Position numbers and translations under genes: made by a program. The notes beneath the pieces are model-generated. The model had not been told where the DNA came from. It worked only from the letters and a program-made list of their open reading frames with translations, and did not search any database. Positions 8,657 to 17,594 of a stretch of DNA of 64,000 bases are shown here, piece after piece; position 1 is the first letter of the stretch; each line of letters opens with the position of its first letter. Location of the stretch: contig NZ_JAGFXZ010000010.1 of assembly GCF_019038395.1 (NCBI RefSeq), positions 1 through 64,000 of the forward strand, read 5' to 3'. Origin of the DNA: Acinetobacter sp. BY419 (GTDB lineage: Bacteria > Pseudomonadota > Gammaproteobacteria > Pseudomonadales > Moraxellaceae).

Positions 8657-8836
8657 GTAAGGCTCTACCTGATTCTTGATTACTATCATTTGTAAGCAAT
8701 TTTGAGTGGCCTGCAATTTAAAAAAATCAGATCCAGCGCTTAAGTTTGAAACAAAATCGATGGGATAAGATTCACCCCAATCAACATTTAGAATAGAAGA
8801 AGTAAAATTAAGCTCAACCTGAATGCTGTTTGTTTT
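8657..8836 (-). pseudogene. Possible gene remnant (60 open codons without a start)
   Basis: On the minus strand, 60 codons are open between a TAA at 8837-8839 and a TAA at 8654-8656. They read like ordinary protein (VELNFTSSILNVDWGESYP then DFVSNLSAGSDFFKLQA), but there is no start codon near the beginning. It lies in a 735-base gene-free stretch (8450-9184) directly outside the left island border, a place where broken genes are common. This may be the tail of a decayed gene or chance. Nothing else recognisable was seen in the stretch except the terminator and att sites listed separately. Confidence 0.2.
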
Positions 8837-8954
8837 TTATTCAAATTTATTAATAGGCCAAGATGATGTACGCTCATGCATTACTTGTGCAACGGGTGAA
8901 AAATATCTCATAAATTACAAGAAGCTAGATTCTGAATGATTTTACACCTAAAGA

Positions 8955-8986
8955 AAAACCCCTAATTCTTTTAGAATCACGGGTTT
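8955..8986 (-). terminator. Left copy of the tRNA-distal terminator
   Basis: On the minus strand AAACCCGTGATTCT / AGAATTAGGGGTTT forms a hairpin followed by a U-tract. It is clearly similar to the hairpin at 36750-36784 beside the tRNA, and both lie at a similar distance from the repeated tRNA 3' end. This is probably the original chromosomal terminator, displaced from its tRNA by island insertion. Confidence 0.6.
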
Positions 8987-9016
8987 GAATTTCATATGGA
9001 TGCATATGATTATAAA

Positions 9017-9037
9017 ATTTGGTGGGCCCAGACGGAC
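9017..9037. repeat. Left attachment site (copy of tRNA 3' end)
   Basis: ATTTGGTGGGCCCAGAC at 9017-9033 is identical to 36815-36831, the 3' end of the tRNA including the CCA complement. Allowing one mismatch it continues to GAC (20/21). This is the expected product of integrase-mediated insertion into a tRNA gene. Confidence 0.85.
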
Positions 9038-9093
9038 AACAACCCTCTCCTACCCTATTGTTTTTATTACACTAATTAATATTAAAAAATTAC

Positions 9094-9112
9094 AGGATAC
9101 AAGCTAGGATAC
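9094..9112. repeat. Left pair of AGGATAC repeats (putative integrase arm sites)
   Basis: AGGATAC occurs at 9094-9100 and again at 9106-9112, a 12-base period. The same pair, same orientation and same period, occurs at 36685-36703 near the other end of the island. Position inside each att site fits arm-type integrase or excisionase binding. Confidence 0.5.
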
Positions 9113-9184
9113 ATGATTCAAGTGTTGTTTTTTTGACCAGTTGAACTTTTTTCACCACCGAACTCCCCTACCATATCACCAAGA

Positions 9185-9871
9185 TCACTGAATTTTTAAA
9201 ATACAAAGCTTCTTGGTAAAAGAAGAGCCGACATCAATATAGTGACAATTATCGATTTTAGTGTGTTCTTTTACAATGGTGTGTCCTAGATAAATTTCAT
9301 CAATACCTTCAACAATATCATAGTGAGCGGAATGCTGACGAATACGCCCCCTTCCCCATAATGCATTGCTGTACGCAGAAGTTACACCAGAAATCTTATA
9401 GTCACCTTGACTAATATCTCGCTTAAAGCTATTCCAATCATGTATGTCAATGTCTGCATGTACCACCCCAATGACTTTATGTTCGAATTGAACTTCAATA
9501 ACCAAAGGGAGCTGTTTAAAGAGTTCGATAATTTCAAACTGTTTTCTCACACTCAATTGATAAAACCACTCCCCTCCATTACGAGCATGCATATCTTTTA
9601 TTTTAGGATCGTCAGGCGACCTTATGCACATTTCTTCATGATTTCCTCTTACACTGCGAAACCATGACTGATCTAATAAGGAAATACATTCTAAATTTTC
9701 CTCACCTCGATCTACAAGATCACCTGTACAAATCAGTACGTCATTTTGAAAGTCAAAATTTATTTTCTTGAGCTCTTGTATCAAAAGGCTATAACAACCA
9801 TGTAAATCACCAACCACATAAACATGATTCTTTTGATTTGTATTGATTGTCAAAATAGGAGAATAGTTCAT
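9185..9871 (-). CDS. Ser/Thr-type metallophosphatase (PrpA/lambda phosphatase-like)
   Basis: A 228-residue protein of the calcineurin-like phosphoesterase superfamily, in the small bacterial/phage Ser/Thr phosphatase branch. The metal-binding motifs are in order: GDLHGCY (about residue 22), GDLVDRGEEN (about 51), RGNHEEM (about 75), then VVHAD (about 137) and GHTIVKE near the C-terminus. It probably acts in the cytoplasm on phosphoproteins or nucleotides. It lies 33 bases downstream of the membrane protein gene at 9905-10888 on the same strand, so the two probably form an operon, and it is the first gene inside the left island border. Confidence 0.85.
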   Translation of the reverse strand: MNYSPILTINTNQKNHVYVVGDLHGCYSLLIQELKKINFDFQNDVLICTGDLVDRGEENLECISLLDQSWFRSVRGNHEEMCIRSPDDPKIKDMHARNGGEWFYQLSVRKQFEIIELFKQLPLVIEVQFEHKVIGVVHADIDIHDWNSFKRDISQGDYKISGVTSAYSNALWGRGRIRQHSAHYDIVEGIDEIYLGHTIVKEHTKIDNCHYIDVGSSFTKKLCILKIQ

Positions 9872-9904
9872 TAATTTAAATGATCACCCTTAATTTCAAT
9901 ATGA

Positions 9905-10888
9905 TTACTGAGTTAACTGCTTCCCAATCATTAGCACGCGATCAAAGCTATACACATGCGCAAAAGGACTTTCTACGCAACGTCCAACTAATGGCAAATT
10001 ATGATCAGGTTGACCAGCTCTAAGTACAACCTCTGCTGAACAAATCGGACATATCCCTCTAAACCGAGTTATACGTGTTAATTGATTACGTTCTCTATCA
10101 CGATACATCTCAATATCAGCATGATCCTCATTAAGTGAAATAAACGTCATAGGCGCCTTAATGACACGATGCTCTGGTAAATTCCATAACGGAATGTACC
10201 AGTATTTGAATGATAGGTAAGAAAATCCAATTAAACAGGCTATAAGCAACAAATCAAGAGTCGTGAAGTTTTGTCCTTCACGTACTAAAACTAATGAAAA
10301 TGCACAAACATATAAAGACCATAAAATAAAACCGCCAAAAAGAACTATCAGCATAAACAGTCCTCTTATACTTTTATTTTTTATTTCACCATTTTTAAAA
10401 ATATACCGGTAAAACCAGGACAATTTAATTTCTGAAGGATCTACCCGTTCATAAGTGATTTTATCTTCATCAAGCTTTTGATCCTCTTCATTTTGGGTCT
10501 GAGAATATTCTGTAATATTTAACCAATAACGGCGCTCATTCCCTTTTCCTCCAATTGTATCATTGGTTTTTACCACTGGAATATAACCAATCTCTTCAAA
10601 TTTTTTAGTATATTTTGTGATGACACGATCAAGGTATGCACTTAATTTTTTGTCACTCATCCACTTCCCTAGATCTTTAGAATCCATCGATGCAACAGAT
10701 TGCTGACCATCAAGAATGAGTTTTAGTTGATATCTCGTATACGTTATTGGCTCCTCATTTTGAGCATTTAAAGCATCAATCGATGCACTACAGATTACTT
10801 TTAAGCAATCGTATGCCCTATTATCTGCTAAGTCTTTCTTTAAAATCTCATCTAATAAAATAAAAACTTTTAATTTTAATTCAGACAT
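9905..10888 (-). CDS. Membrane protein with C-terminal CxxC zinc-knuckle, unknown
   Basis: A 327-residue protein of unrecognised family. Residues 1-165 are soluble and charged. Two hydrophobic helices follow, about 178-202 (GLFMLIVLFGGFILWSLYVC) and 209-228 (LDLLLIACLIGFSYLSFKYW). A C-terminal cytoplasmic domain contains RGICPICSAEV, a CxxC knuckle, and a later Cys/His pair (GRCVESPFAHVY) that could complete a zinc site. It is probably co-transcribed with the metallophosphatase, and divergent from the CoiA-like gene across about 100 bases. The soluble-TM-TM-sensor layout suggests a membrane-anchored sensor; that is inference. Confidence 0.65.
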   Translation of the reverse strand: MSELKLKVFILLDEILKKDLADNRAYDCLKVICSASIDALNAQNEEPITYTRYQLKLILDGQQSVASMDSKDLGKWMSDKKLSAYLDRVITKYTKKFEEIGYIPVVKTNDTIGGKGNERRYWLNITEYSQTQNEEDQKLDEDKITYERVDPSEIKLSWFYRYIFKNGEIKNKSIRGLFMLIVLFGGFILWSLYVCAFSLVLVREGQNFTTLDLLLIACLIGFSYLSFKYWYIPLWNLPEHRVIKAPMTFISLNEDHADIEMYRDRERNQLTRITRFRGICPICSAEVVLRAGQPDHNLPLVGRCVESPFAHVYSFDRVLMIGKQLTQ

Positions 10889-10990
10889 TTAAACCCCCAT
10901 TTTACCCGTATCTCCCCTTTATACGGTGTTAGGACAATTAGATCACAAGCATAGTGAATGAGTAAATCAACTTCCTAAAGGATTTTAATC

Positions 10991-11863
10991 ATGACTATGT
11001 ATATTGCTTTGGACGACAATAAAAAATTGGTCGATATCAAAGATGTTGAACGTGGACTTGCATGCCAATGTACCTGCTTTGAATGTGGTGAAACTGTTAT
11101 TGCACGTAAAGGTGAAATTAAAGAACATCACTTTGCACATGCAAGCAATAAAGAAAGCTGTACAATTAATCCAGAATCTGTTCTACATAAATATGCCAAA
11201 GAAGTCATTCTTGAATCTATGGGCCTCATGCTTCCTGCTTTACCTAATTCCGATAATGAAGCAGCATGGTGGACATTTGAAAAAGTATTACCAGAATTTT
11301 CTCTCGGATTAATACGCCCAGATTTAGTTGGATATTTTGATGCAGAACCTATTTTAATTGAAATTGCAGTTACTCATTTTATTGATGCCGAGAAACTAAA
11401 ACGCATTGAGGTTTTTAAATCAAAATGTATTGAAATCGATTTATCACCACTTCTTAAAAGTGATATTGCAATTCCAAGTATCGAAGCCAAACAGCAAATC
11501 CTCGAAAACCTAGATAATAGAAGATGGGTTTATCCATTTCCTACAGAGCAAATCAGTAAGCAGCAAGAGTCTATTACCTGTACCCAATTCACAGCCCTGC
11601 AACAACCAACTTCGAAACAACAAAGTACCGCTTCAAGTTGGCAGGACTATAAATTTACAGTTAAAGGCATGCACATCAACGTTCGCAATTTTGCGAGTGG
11701 TATGATATCCGTGAATAGTACATACAACCCTGAAATCATTGCTATGTTTAAAAAGTGGATGCATGAAGGACGTGGCTCGTATAATCCTAAATATAAATCT
11801 TGGAACTACTGGCTCCCATTTTCGGAACAGGTTTTACAAAGACTCGTAGAACTCAATGAATAA
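10991..11863 (+). CDS. CoiA-like protein: zinc finger, PD-(D/E)XK-type core, extra C-terminal domain
   Basis: A 290-residue protein. The N-terminus has CQCTCFECGETVIARKG followed by HHFAHAS, the zinc-finger pattern of competence protein CoiA relatives. A restriction-endonuclease-like core follows, with RPDLVGYFD and LIEIAVTHF (D then E-x-x), although the usual Lys is replaced in the visible motif. Residues about 215-290 form a separate domain (YNPEIIAMFKKWMHEGRGSY, then a Trp-rich stretch ending in a hydrophobic helix). CoiA family members are linked to DNA processing; in an island, defence or mobilisation is more likely than competence. Confidence 0.65.
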   Translation: MTMYIALDDNKKLVDIKDVERGLACQCTCFECGETVIARKGEIKEHHFAHASNKESCTINPESVLHKYAKEVILESMGLMLPALPNSDNEAAWWTFEKVLPEFSLGLIRPDLVGYFDAEPILIEIAVTHFIDAEKLKRIEVFKSKCIEIDLSPLLKSDIAIPSIEAKQQILENLDNRRWVYPFPTEQISKQQESITCTQFTALQQPTSKQQSTASSWQDYKFTVKGMHINVRNFASGMISVNSTYNPEIIAMFKKWMHEGRGSYNPKYKSWNYWLPFSEQVLQRLVELNE

Positions 11864-12303
11864 AGGCATATTACCCATAAATACTTGCCTAATCACACCA
11901 AACGATAAGTACGTAAATTGGGACCTATCTAACTAAAAATTAGACTTAAGTCCCAAATATGGTACTAACCTCACAAAATAAAATACTAAATTATTTGAAA
12001 TTTTGTGGCTGATTCAGATGAAAAATACACTATCTGTATCTTTTAGTAAATTGAATTCATAAAGTGAAAACCTTACAAGAACTGCTCAAACCATCCCTCT
12101 CTAAATAGAATAATTAATTCTAAGCCTCTATAAACCTGTTACAAGAAACTCAAAAACAATCATTTTAAAGCGAAAAAAATTGATTCTAATTGGCATAATC
12201 TTTATAGCAAATCTCAAAGTTATCGCGTTCTTGACTTTTTAGGAACATCTGTACTTAAAAATATTGCATCAATAATTTTTACCCCTATATAAGGAAAAAT
12301 ATT
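11864..12303. other. 440-base gene-free interval inside the island
   Basis: A+T-rich with no open frame of note, no clear hairpin terminator and no repeat that I can recognise. AAGGA at about 12290 is a plausible ribosome site for the TTG-started gene that follows. Confidence 0.5.
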
Positions 12304-12732
12304 TTGCTTTTAGATCAAAAATTGGAACTATCGATTCATAAAACCTGTGAAATAACGTCAGTACAAATTTGTAATGATTGCTGGATTGTACTTCCTTGTA
12401 TGGAAGAAGATTTTAATCAAAATTTAGCTGAGCAATTATCAGTAGTTTATGTAATTCCTGAACGTTCCTTAACAGATAACCGATTTACAGGTTGGTATAT
12501 TGATGCTTGTGAATATCTTGTTAAAGAAGGTAAAAAATATGGTAAGCAGAATTTGTATGATCATTCTTCTCAAGAATTTGATGAATGGATGAAGAATAAT
12601 AATTTTAAATTGAATAAAGCAATTTACTTCTATCAACAGGATGATATACCGAGTTGTGATGAAATTGGTACTACTCTATCTGAACTTTACCAATTCTTGG
12701 AAGATACCAATCAATTAGAAATGTGGAAATAA
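12304..12732 (+). CDS. Hypothetical acidic protein
   Basis: A 142-residue soluble acidic protein with no recognised domain. The start is TTG at 12304, preceded by AAGGA; no ATG is found near the start of the frame. The sequence mixes a beta-rich N-terminal half (ITSVQICNDCWIVLPC) and a helical acidic C-terminus. It stands alone, convergent with brxL. The size and composition would fit an immunity or antitoxin-like protein, but nothing specific supports that. Confidence 0.5.
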   Translation: MLLDQKLELSIHKTCEITSVQICNDCWIVLPCMEEDFNQNLAEQLSVVYVIPERSLTDNRFTGWYIDACEYLVKEGKKYGKQNLYDHSSQEFDEWMKNNNFKLNKAIYFYQQDDIPSCDEIGTTLSELYQFLEDTNQLEMWK

Positions 12733-12803
12733 AAATTCTGTAAAGAGGTTTTATCTTAACATGTCATTAAGGATTACCCTCAGGAACAATAGTATAACTA
12801 TAT

Positions 12804-12850
12804 GGCTTTGTTGCATAAAAATTTCATAACTAATAGTTTTTATGAATTTT
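12804..12850. other. Possible insertion-sequence end and hairpin downstream of brxL
   Basis: GGCTTTGTTGCATAAA at 12804-12819 resembles the terminal inverted repeats of several Acinetobacter insertion sequences, but no transposase and no partner repeat were found. The adjoining AAAATTTCATAA / TTATGAATTTT arms (12817-12850) can form a weak A+T hairpin that might end transcription from brxL or from the opposite gene. Confidence 0.3.
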
Positions 12851-12924
12851 ATTCAAAATCAATTTAAGGTAAAATTCATCAAAATTAATTATTTATGTTT
12901 ATTATGCTACAGAACCGTAAACCT

Positions 12925-14985
12925 TTAACTACTTTGCTTTATGTAAGTCACCTCAAATGCCCTGCACGCACGATACTTTTGGTTGCGATTAGCAAGCTGG
13001 AATGCATCCCATATATCGTATTGTTGGAAGATATCAAGCCCTCGGTCTAGGGAAATTTTCCAACCAGTATCAGTAACTATATGCCTAGCATGCTGAGAGC
13101 CCGAGTTATCGAATGAATAAGCAAATTTAATACCTACTTTAAACATTTCACGCTGTATCTTTTCAAAATATTCACGCTGTTGATCCCCTTTTAATTCATC
13201 CTCAACTGTTATAAGACTCACAATTATCTCATCCTCTTCGGCTTTTCCTTTGATAATAGTTTCGAGCAACTCCATCAAATTCCTAGCTTGGAAAAATAGG
13301 CGAATATAAGGATCGGTAATAGTGATGTATTGCGCACCATTTAAATAAGGTCCGAATAGACCATCATAGGAAACCCCTCGTTGATTTTCCGCAATGGTTA
13401 GATGCCCTTCCTGAGGTAGTTTCTCATCTATAACATTAGTTTCAGATGTTAAAGGAGCGGAAGATAGTGTCGTTTCAACCTGCACATCAGGCAGATTAGC
13501 ATCATCACTTGAAACTGTTTTATGGAAGTAATTTGGGTATTCAAGCTCTTCAAGTGTAGCAACAGGTTTTTCTTTGCCTACTTTGTCAAAATAAGCGAAA
13601 TTTACGTCCGTATAGGTAGTATCAATTCTGAATAATTGGTCTTTAACGCGCTTCCTGCCTTCCATTGCAAATTTCAAAATTTCTTCGATTTCAATTTCCG
13701 TTGCTTCACCTTGAGGGAACAAAATCTTCATCAGCCCAGAGAACGTTTTGTTGATAGCATCCCGATCACGAGTTGATATATTTGAAGAAAGGGTAAAATA
13801 CTTTTTATATTGATCTGAATAATCTTGGTTACGGAGGTGACGTAAAATTTCAGCCAAGTAATCTACAACAAAACCGTATCCATTTGAAAACATTTCGCCA
13901 CGGATAATATCCACTTCCCACCCAGGAATATAAAAGTGTAGACGATCAAGAAATGCTGAGTCGTAAAACTTCTCTGGTAATGCATCAAACAAATCTGAAT
14001 GTTTGAGCATATAAGGTAGACTGTGTTCGGTGTTACCTACAAACGCCATGGAGGCATCTGCACCCAAAGTTTCAACACCTCGGGAGAATGACTTGTTCGC
14101 CATGTAGTTCTTCATGATATCGACAAGTGCTTTATCGACCTTCTTCTGTTTCCCAGCAAACTCATCGAAAGCAACAGTGTCCCAATAACCTACCAAGCCA
14201 ATTTTCCCTGAAGAGTTATTGACGAATAACTTAGGAACACTTACCTCACCTCCAGAAAGCAGAATACCATGAGGTGAAAATTCCGAGTATATATGTGACT
14301 TACCTGTACCTTTAGGTCCCAACTCAATAAGATTGTAATTCCGCTCACAAAATGGAATAAGTCTGGCTAATTGAGTGAGCTTGCTACGCTTGCCAAAATA
14401 TTCAGGATTAAAACCTACACTCTGAATAAGTACATCAATCCATTCGTCTAGTGTGAACTGACCCCGTGCCTTAATATAACTATCATAGTCGAAATGAGAC
14501 ATTTGGATAGGTTTTAACGTGCTGAGTATCCAAGGACTGGAATCTTTATCCTCCGTATGCTCATATTCAATATCAGCGATAACCCATACACCTCCCACTA
14601 AGAGTTTGGGATGTTGCTTAACCGTTCCTGAATCAATTAATACTTTTTTAATACCAAGATTAGCAAACTGAGCTTCGTAGCAATCTTTTTTATCATTCAA
14701 CTCTACACTTACTTTGTCGATGATCTTATGACGGCCTTTTTCTCGAATTGTTGAGCGAATCAAACCAGCTTCACTTCTATGCACGTAGTGCTTGGCCAAA
14801 ATTTCTTTCACTGTTTGAATGCCGCTTTCAATACTGTCTTCGTCATTCGTGGCGCAATATTGTCCCAGCAGGTATTCGAGAACATAGGAAGGAACAATGG
14901 CATTACCTTTTACAGTTTTAACCAAATCTTTACGTACCACCAATCCAGCAAACACATCACATATTTTTTGGTTTAGGTCTGTCAT
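12925..14985 (-). CDS. brxL: BREX protein BrxL (Lon-like AAA+ ATPase)
   Basis: A 686-residue last gene of the BREX operon. BrxL is a Lon-related AAA+ DNA-binding ATPase needed for phage exclusion in type 1 BREX. The Walker A motif GPKGTGKS starts at residue 223 and is followed by LSGGEVSVPKLFVN, typical of the family; a divergent C-terminal Lon-like domain makes up the last 130 or so residues. GAGGAAAG precedes the ATG at 14985. It lies 52 bases after pglZ and ends the operon. Confidence 0.93.
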   Translation of the reverse strand: MTDLNQKICDVFAGLVVRKDLVKTVKGNAIVPSYVLEYLLGQYCATNDEDSIESGIQTVKEILAKHYVHRSEAGLIRSTIREKGRHKIIDKVSVELNDKKDCYEAQFANLGIKKVLIDSGTVKQHPKLLVGGVWVIADIEYEHTEDKDSSPWILSTLKPIQMSHFDYDSYIKARGQFTLDEWIDVLIQSVGFNPEYFGKRSKLTQLARLIPFCERNYNLIELGPKGTGKSHIYSEFSPHGILLSGGEVSVPKLFVNNSSGKIGLVGYWDTVAFDEFAGKQKKVDKALVDIMKNYMANKSFSRGVETLGADASMAFVGNTEHSLPYMLKHSDLFDALPEKFYDSAFLDRLHFYIPGWEVDIIRGEMFSNGYGFVVDYLAEILRHLRNQDYSDQYKKYFTLSSNISTRDRDAINKTFSGLMKILFPQGEATEIEIEEILKFAMEGRKRVKDQLFRIDTTYTDVNFAYFDKVGKEKPVATLEELEYPNYFHKTVSSDDANLPDVQVETTLSSAPLTSETNVIDEKLPQEGHLTIAENQRGVSYDGLFGPYLNGAQYITITDPYIRLFFQARNLMELLETIIKGKAEEDEIIVSLITVEDELKGDQQREYFEKIQREMFKVGIKFAYSFDNSGSQHARHIVTDTGWKISLDRGLDIFQQYDIWDAFQLANRNQKYRACRAFEVTYIKQSS

Positions 14986-15037
14986 TGTCTTTCCTCAAAA
15001 GTTCCGTCTTTTTTGTTTGTAGCTCTGCAATTACTCA

Positions 15038-17590
15038 TTAAAAATCAAAGTCACTCGTAAATGAACGCCGAATGGTATAACGAAGCTCTTTGTATTTTCG
15101 GTATTGATTTGAACCATCCTCGGGCTCTTCAAGCTTTAATAACACTACTTGATTATTTGCAGCATCAGCTTCTTGGGTAAGTAAGAACCTCAGTTTCAAT
15201 TCACGCTCACGAGGACTCTCCGAACTTAAATCAAGTAATACGTCATGCCTATCAGATATAAGCGTACCGTTCTCGGTATAGATACCTACTCTTAACTGTC
15301 TAGGGCGAATTTTATCTGTCACAGGCTCAGCTTGATACAAAGTGACTGAAAGTTGGCCAGAGGTAATGACATTTGTACCACCACGTAATATATCCACGTC
15401 TACATAAGTCAAATCACTCTGACGCTTCTTGTTAATAGATATGATAGGAATTATCACCTCTTGTAATGAAGCTCCTCCGTGTACAAATCGGCTACCCGAA
15501 CCGCTTAAACGCAGTCGTTGAGCTCCTTTCGGGATGACCGCGTGTACATCACCGGACAACCCAAGTTGTTCGACAGTAAATGCTTTTAAGGATTGTCCAC
15601 AGCTCAATCTTTTACCCAATACAAAACGTCTGTCGTTATACAGTACTTCACCTTTAACATCATTTGCCAAAAAGTCACTTTCTTCTAATGGCTTATTTTG
15701 ATAGATGAAGCCATGGTCTGCAGTTATCAAGAGGTTGTTTACGTTGGCATTTGCAAGCTTTTTGATCAGTTTCATTAAATCGTCAAATGTCTTTTCTACA
15801 GCCTCAAATGCCTCACCTTCAGACTGCATTTTGTCACCAGTATGATCGATACGATTATGATAGATATAAACCACATCGTGCGCTTTAATTAGTTCACGAT
15901 TTTCAGGAATCGTCATCTCCAGCATCTGTTTAGCTTGAATCGTGCAAGCACGCTCACCTAACGCTGATTTAAGCACCTTGTCACGGTTTTCTGTGCCCTG
16001 TGTAGACTGGATACCCATGTTTACTGTCCCCGTCTTGTTATCAACGATATTTAGCAGGGTATCAGTTTGTGGTAAAAGCGAGGCCATACCAAGTTGCGTA
16101 TAGCTCGGTAAAGAGGAAAGCGCATGGTCTAGTTTGGCTTGGTAACGATCTTCCTGGCGTATTCTACCCACCATCTCTTCACCGGCCTCATAGCGGAAGG
16201 CATCTGAAATAATCACACAAATTTTATTGTTCTTATCCAAGTAAGGTTTCACCCACTTGTAGAAGAATTGATTTTGCGGTGTAACATCCATCACTTCCCA
16301 CTTCGACATAGCATCAACATGGTATTGCCAAGCATTATTTAGCGGCAGCAAATAGCGATTGGTATAAAGGTTTTCAACCTTCTCACTAAGTGAATTAAGT
16401 AAGGTATTTTGTGAAGACTCTTTCAGGCAGTAGATATACTGACGATAAAGCTGATCTAATTTATACCAGTGGCTAATATAGCCCTGAACAGCTTCGCTTG
16501 ATGTTGCCATATTAAGCTGAATAACATCCAGCAATGTAAGGAATTGGCTAGCAATATCCACTGCCTCATAAAGGTATTTAAAATCGCTAAACCAGTGGCC
16601 TTGACGTCTATCCCGACACCATAAAGTAACTTCACCCTCTGATAAGGTGCGATGCTCAACTGCTTTCACCAGTTCATAGAGGACTTTCTTATCAATCAGG
16701 CGGAAGTAATCTAGCTCGATTACTTCCTTCAAATTACGCTTATTTAGATCTTCTTCAATCGAGAGTAATTCAGCATATTCATCCGATAGTTCTTCAAAAA
16801 CTTCTTGATGTGTACGACTGTCTTTCCATCGCTTAAAAAAGACTAATGCATCACTTGATAGATGAATACCATCACCATTAAGTGGAGAATTTACCCCCAT
16901 GGAATAACATGACTTAAACAACTCAATCGCAAAGTCTTTTATCGTAGGTTGTTCACTGGTATAGCCGTAAAAACGTTCAACCTGTTGCCAAAAAAAATCA
17001 TCTAGCTTACAACGTTGAATCAACCTAAACTGTTCCTGTTTTGGATTCACCAATTCAGCCAATAAAGCCTCTAATATCAAATCAATACGCGCATCAGCTA
17101 ATTGAGTAGCACCAACACAAACAGCTAGCATTTTTAACCGTACTTTGCTCAAGGTATCTTCATTACTTAGCAGTTTTTTTAGTGTAGTTTTACGTTTTTC
17201 CGCTTGCACCTTAGCTTTAGAGGCATCGAAGAAAGCTGTGTGCTTTTCAACAATTTCAGCAAACTCATTAGGCAACTCTAATTCACTTAACCAAATTGCC
17301 ACCTGATCAGTTCTAAATGTGGTATTCGCCAACTCAATATCTAACAGCCAGTTCTGTAAAGGTTCTGGTTGTTTGTCTGCTTTATAAAGTAAGAATGACT
17401 GTTTTGGAGCCTCGCGTAGCAATTTATACTTAATGCCGAATTCATTATTTTGAATCTCTAGCTTTTCTACACCTTCGATAGACAGATCTTCAAAAGCATC
17501 ACGCAATTCTTGCTTATCGTCGTACCAGAAGACGATACGATGTTTTTGAAAGAGTCGGCTAAGCGCCTGTTGAATACGGTTTACAGTCAT
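15038..17590 (-). CDS. pglZ: BREX phosphatase-fold protein PglZ
   Basis: An 850-residue BREX core protein with an alkaline-phosphatase-superfamily domain. IISDAFRYEAGEEM (D463) and LLITADHGFIYQ carry the metal-ligand motifs of the PglZ domain. The long N-terminal region (1-440) is helical and shows no known motif. The last part (QLRVGIYTENGTLIS) is beta-rich. Four bases separate the pglX stop from its ATG, so translation is probably coupled. Length is normal for type 1 BREX. Confidence 0.93.
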   Translation of the reverse strand: MTVNRIQQALSRLFQKHRIVFWYDDKQELRDAFEDLSIEGVEKLEIQNNEFGIKYKLLREAPKQSFLLYKADKQPEPLQNWLLDIELANTTFRTDQVAIWLSELELPNEFAEIVEKHTAFFDASKAKVQAEKRKTTLKKLLSNEDTLSKVRLKMLAVCVGATQLADARIDLILEALLAELVNPKQEQFRLIQRCKLDDFFWQQVERFYGYTSEQPTIKDFAIELFKSCYSMGVNSPLNGDGIHLSSDALVFFKRWKDSRTHQEVFEELSDEYAELLSIEEDLNKRNLKEVIELDYFRLIDKKVLYELVKAVEHRTLSEGEVTLWCRDRRQGHWFSDFKYLYEAVDIASQFLTLLDVIQLNMATSSEAVQGYISHWYKLDQLYRQYIYCLKESSQNTLLNSLSEKVENLYTNRYLLPLNNAWQYHVDAMSKWEVMDVTPQNQFFYKWVKPYLDKNNKICVIISDAFRYEAGEEMVGRIRQEDRYQAKLDHALSSLPSYTQLGMASLLPQTDTLLNIVDNKTGTVNMGIQSTQGTENRDKVLKSALGERACTIQAKQMLEMTIPENRELIKAHDVVYIYHNRIDHTGDKMQSEGEAFEAVEKTFDDLMKLIKKLANANVNNLLITADHGFIYQNKPLEESDFLANDVKGEVLYNDRRFVLGKRLSCGQSLKAFTVEQLGLSGDVHAVIPKGAQRLRLSGSGSRFVHGGASLQEVIIPIISINKKRQSDLTYVDVDILRGGTNVITSGQLSVTLYQAEPVTDKIRPRQLRVGIYTENGTLISDRHDVLLDLSSESPRERELKLRFLLTQEADAANNQVVLLKLEEPEDGSNQYRKYKELRYTIRRSFTSDFDF

Positions 17591-17594
17591 GTTA

